From the NCBI GenBank assembly GCA_050299175.1, contig JBNKVM010000031.1:1-6695 (forward strand): a stretch of DNA of 6,695 nt, given 5' to 3'. The notes under the pieces were generated by a model. That model was given only the letters and a program-made list of their open reading frames with translations, was not told the DNA's origin and did no database searches. A program made the position numbers and the translations under genes. Shown in pieces: positions 5,446 to 6,695 of the stretch (the stretch's first letter is position 1; each line of letters starts with the position of its first letter). This DNA is from JAPHTQ01 sp050299175. GTDB taxonomy: Bacteria; Pseudomonadota; Gammaproteobacteria; Thiohalomonadales; Thiohalomonadaceae.

Positions 5446-6154
5446 TTTATGAAAAAACCTCGTAAGCCGACCGGTACGACAGGATCACTAAGGCTCGAAA
5501 GTGGAAAAGAACCAGCCTTTCAGCAAGTAGCATTCCCGGAAACAAAAGCTGACATTGAATTATTCGTTGCCAAATCATTTATTGCTAATCTGTCAAATTG
5601 GGGTTTCAATGTCATTTCGTTCTCGCCGAATGTTGAGAATGATTTAGATTTTAAACTTGAAACAGACACAGGAATAATTTACCTAGAGCTAATGGAAATA
5701 GCACCACTAGAGCTCACAAAAGGGAGCTACAACAAAGCTAGCAACGAATATCTTATCTATGATTTTGTTGTGGCGATACGAGACAAAATTGTTGCGAAAT
5801 CACAAAAGTACCGGTCTACTAAACAGCCAAGAATTATCTTACTCACATATATAACACACTGGACATTCAATCTCGGAATACAAGCATATTGCTTGTTACA
5901 GTACATGCTATGTCATAGCGATTTGTGCTTCGAACAAATTTTTCTGCACAAGCCATCATCTCCTACGGGTATCACAGAACATCTTTACCCTTCTCCCAAA
6001 AAATACTGGGAGGAGCAAGGCTTTGATCCAGAGGCATATAGAAATCTTAAAGCTATCGCTGTAGATCTTAGGGGCTGAAACCGATATGAAGATTAATAAG
6101 GCGCTACTGCGAGAAAATTTCCGCTACGCTCCAAATTTTCCACAGAGCGCGGCG
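5440..6154 (+). mobile_element. Integron gene cassette 2
   Basis: This 715-bp unit lies between the cleavage points in GTTAACC (5439) and GTTATGT (6154). It holds one gene that starts 9 bases in. The boundaries are supported by an attC at each end. Its R'' is GATTAAT, whereas the exact complement of its own 5' core would be GGTTAAC (two mismatches). Confidence 0.85.
5449..6078 (+). CDS. Cassette protein of unknown function, possibly PD-(D/E)XK-like
   Basis: The product is a 209-residue protein, soluble by appearance and without a signal peptide. A basic N-terminus (MKKPRKPTGTTGSLR) precedes a helix (ETKADIELFVAKSFIANLSNWGF, 31-53). Then comes ENDLDFKLETDTGIIYLELMEI (63-84), where D65/D67 and E80/E83 sit on neighbouring strands in the spacing of a PD-(D/E)XK nuclease core. 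The usual Lys is not in the expected place, so catalysis is doubtful. Later segments are IILLTYITHWTF (129-140), a CLLQYML helix and PSPKKYWEEQGFDPEAY (181-197). I do not recognise a named family. ATG 5449 lies 3 bases after the R' box; no ribosome-binding site is seen, as is usual for cassettes. There is a short gap of 12 bases from its stop to the following attC. Confidence 0.8.
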   Translation: MKKPRKPTGTTGSLRLESGKEPAFQQVAFPETKADIELFVAKSFIANLSNWGFNVISFSPNVENDLDFKLETDTGIIYLELMEIAPLELTKGSYNKASNEYLIYDFVVAIRDKIVAKSQKYRSTKQPRIILLTYITHWTFNLGIQAYCLLQYMLCHSDLCFEQIFLHKPSSPTGITEHLYPSPKKYWEEQGFDPEAYRNLKAIAVDLRG

Positions 6155-6160
6155 TTATGT
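6091..6160 (+). other. attC: attC site of cassette 2
   Basis: This 70-bp site ends at R' GTTATGT (6154-6160). Arms GCGCT (6101-6105) with AGCGC (6146-6150) and GAAAATTT (6113-6120) with AAATTTTC (6133-6140) form the long imperfect stem. The R'' box GATTAAT (6091-6097) is degenerate, ending in AAT rather than AAC, which may lower its pairing and recombination. Confidence 0.88.
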
Positions 6161-6556
6161 TGCAAGAAGAAATAGCCATGGAAGTGACAATAGACTTTAA
6201 CAAAATTGCAAACTGGGAATCCTTTCATTCTGTATTCTCCGAAGTCATGGGGTTCCCTGACTTCTATGGTAATAACAACAATGCATGGATAGATTGCATG
6301 TCATATATTTATGATAAAGAATCTGGCATGTCGAAGGTAACAGTTAGCCCAGGTGAATCTCTTGAAATGTTAATTCTTGGTACAAAACAGGTAACAGAAA
6401 AAGTACCTGAAGTATTTATGGGGTTTATGGTAATAGTCGCTGCCGTTAATCAGCGGTTTATTGAGTCAAGTACACAAACAAGGTTAAAGGTAATAGCAAC
6501 ATAACCAAGCTCACAGGGCTTCGGCGCTATCGCGCCTCTTCCTGTGAGCTTGGTCG
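6155..6556 (+). mobile_element. Integron gene cassette 3 (barstar-like)
   Basis: This 402-bp unit lies between cleavage points in GTTATGT and the GTT at 6556-6558. Its R'' box ACATAAC (6499-6505) is the exact complement of its own 5' core GTTATGT, confirming it as one circularisable cassette. Confidence 0.87.
6178..6504 (+). CDS. Barstar-family protein (ribonuclease-inhibitor fold)
   Basis: The product has 108 residues. The stretch SFHSVFSEVMGFPDFYGNNN followed by NAWIDC (16-40) is the helix and binding loop of the barstar family (PF01337). In that family the proteins bind and block barnase-type secreted ribonucleases; many homologues have unknown partners. Aligned without gaps to classical barstar, Y30, G31, N33, A36, D39 and C40 match, but barnase-contact residue D35 is Asn and W38 is Ile with a Trp at 37. 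The rest fits the small alpha/beta fold (VTVSPGESLEMLIL strand, EVFMGFMVIVAAVNQRF helix). ATG 6178 is chosen because AAGAAGAAA lies upstream. ATG 6157, giving 115 residues, overlaps the attC R' box and is the alternative. No partner ribonuclease gene is in the window. Confidence 0.88.
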   Translation: MEVTIDFNKIANWESFHSVFSEVMGFPDFYGNNNNAWIDCMSYIYDKESGMSKVTVSPGESLEMLILGTKQVTEKVPEVFMGFMVIVAAVNQRFIESSTQTRLKVIAT

Positions 6557-6562
6557 TTGAGG
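6499..6562 (+). other. attC: attC site of cassette 3
   Basis: This 64-bp site starts at R'' ACATAAC (6499-6505), which includes the gene's TAA stop. A 13-bp perfect stem pairs CCAAGCTCACAGG (6505-6517) with CCTGTGAGCTTGG (6541-6553). An inner hairpin GGCGC/GCGCC (6523-6536) forms the tip. R' is GTT at 6556-6558 followed by GAGG. The bases after GTT belong to whatever lies next, here apparently an insertion sequence. Confidence 0.88.
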
Positions 6563-6695
6563 CTGTCGAAAAACCCCATGATCGGGTAAAATTTAATGAA
6601 CAATCTCGTGCCACGGAGAAAGGACGATGGCTCGCTATAGAGATTATGACTACGATCAGATGAAAATGCTTCCGATCGCTTACTCGAAGCAGATC
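6561..6695 (+). mobile_element. Left end of a second insertion sequence, IS1182-like (partial)
   Basis: A transposase gene begins at 6627. The 60-odd bases before it, starting near GGCTGTCGAAAAACCCC, look like an IS terminus and leader. A -10-like TAAAAT lies at 6587-6592 and a small dyad ACCC/GGGT at 6573-6587. The true terminal base cannot be fixed because the other end is outside the window; it could be a few bases to either side. Confidence 0.55.
6627..6695 (+). CDS. Transposase N-terminus, IS1182-like (partial, runs off window)
   Basis: Twenty-three codons are present, encoding MARYRDYDYDQMKMLPIAYS and continuing past the edge. This opening (MARY-x-DY-x-Y-x-Q, then a short hydrophobic P-containing segment) matches the start of IS1182-type DDE transposases as I remember them. 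A strong ribosome-binding site, GGAGAAAGG (6615-6623), sits at proper spacing, unlike the cassette genes. The family call rests only on these residues; the catalytic DDE domain is not visible. Confidence 0.7.
   Translation, partial: MARYRDYDYDQMKMLPIAYSKQI

Noticed and set aside
6505..6553. Strong stem-loop after the barstar gene as a terminator
   Set aside because: The position, R'' and R' boxes show it to be an attC, although it might also slow transcription.
4815..6562. CRISPR array
   Set aside because: The repeated elements are attC sites that differ in sequence and are separated by full genes.

Overview
The left half (about 1-3065) is GC-rich chromosomal DNA of the kind seen in Gammaproteobacteria, probably a respiratory denitrifier or sulfur oxidiser. 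This placement rests on a NosY-like ABC-2 permease, a membrane-anchored periplasmic protein, a two-heme cytochrome c and an FNR/DNR-type operator. No species can be named from the sequence.

Layout. Positions 1-99 hold the C-terminus of an upstream gene, overlapping the permease start (ATGA). The permease (96-923) is followed by the periplasmic protein (956-1450). A cytochrome on the minus strand (1454-2122) converges on it with a 3-base gap. Divergent from the cytochrome is a two-gene unit, an NTF2/SnoaL-fold protein (2295-2681) and a small protein of unknown function (2697-3065). The divergent promoter region carries a near-perfect FNR-type box at 2211-2224. Positions 3066-3423 hold no recognisable gene and mark the passage into accessory DNA.

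The right half is part of an integron gene-cassette array. Three attC sites (5371-5445, 6091-6160, 6499-6562) bound three AT-richer one-gene cassettes. They encode an exported protein of unknown function, a possible PD-(D/E)XK-like protein and a barstar-family protein. For cassettes 1 and 3 the R'' box exactly complements the R' box at that cassette's own 5' junction, and for cassette 2 it does so with two mismatches. This supports the boundaries independently of the genes. No integrase gene and no convincing attI is visible, so within this window it is a CALIN-like (integrase-less) array.

Two insertion sequences flank the array. On the left is a complete IS110-family, IS1111-group element (about 3424-4814) with 13-bp subterminal inverted repeats and a DEDD transposase on the minus strand. 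It also has a 267-bp non-coding tail where this group encodes its bridge (seek) RNA. Its predicted end abuts the R' box GTTAGGG of cassette 1, as in the known IS1111-attC group. On the right, next to the third attC, a transposase gene resembling the IS1182 family starts at 6627 and runs off the window. The most notable points are the IS1111-attC insertion with its possible guide words, the asymmetry of its flanks, and the barstar cassette with an altered barnase-contact residue.
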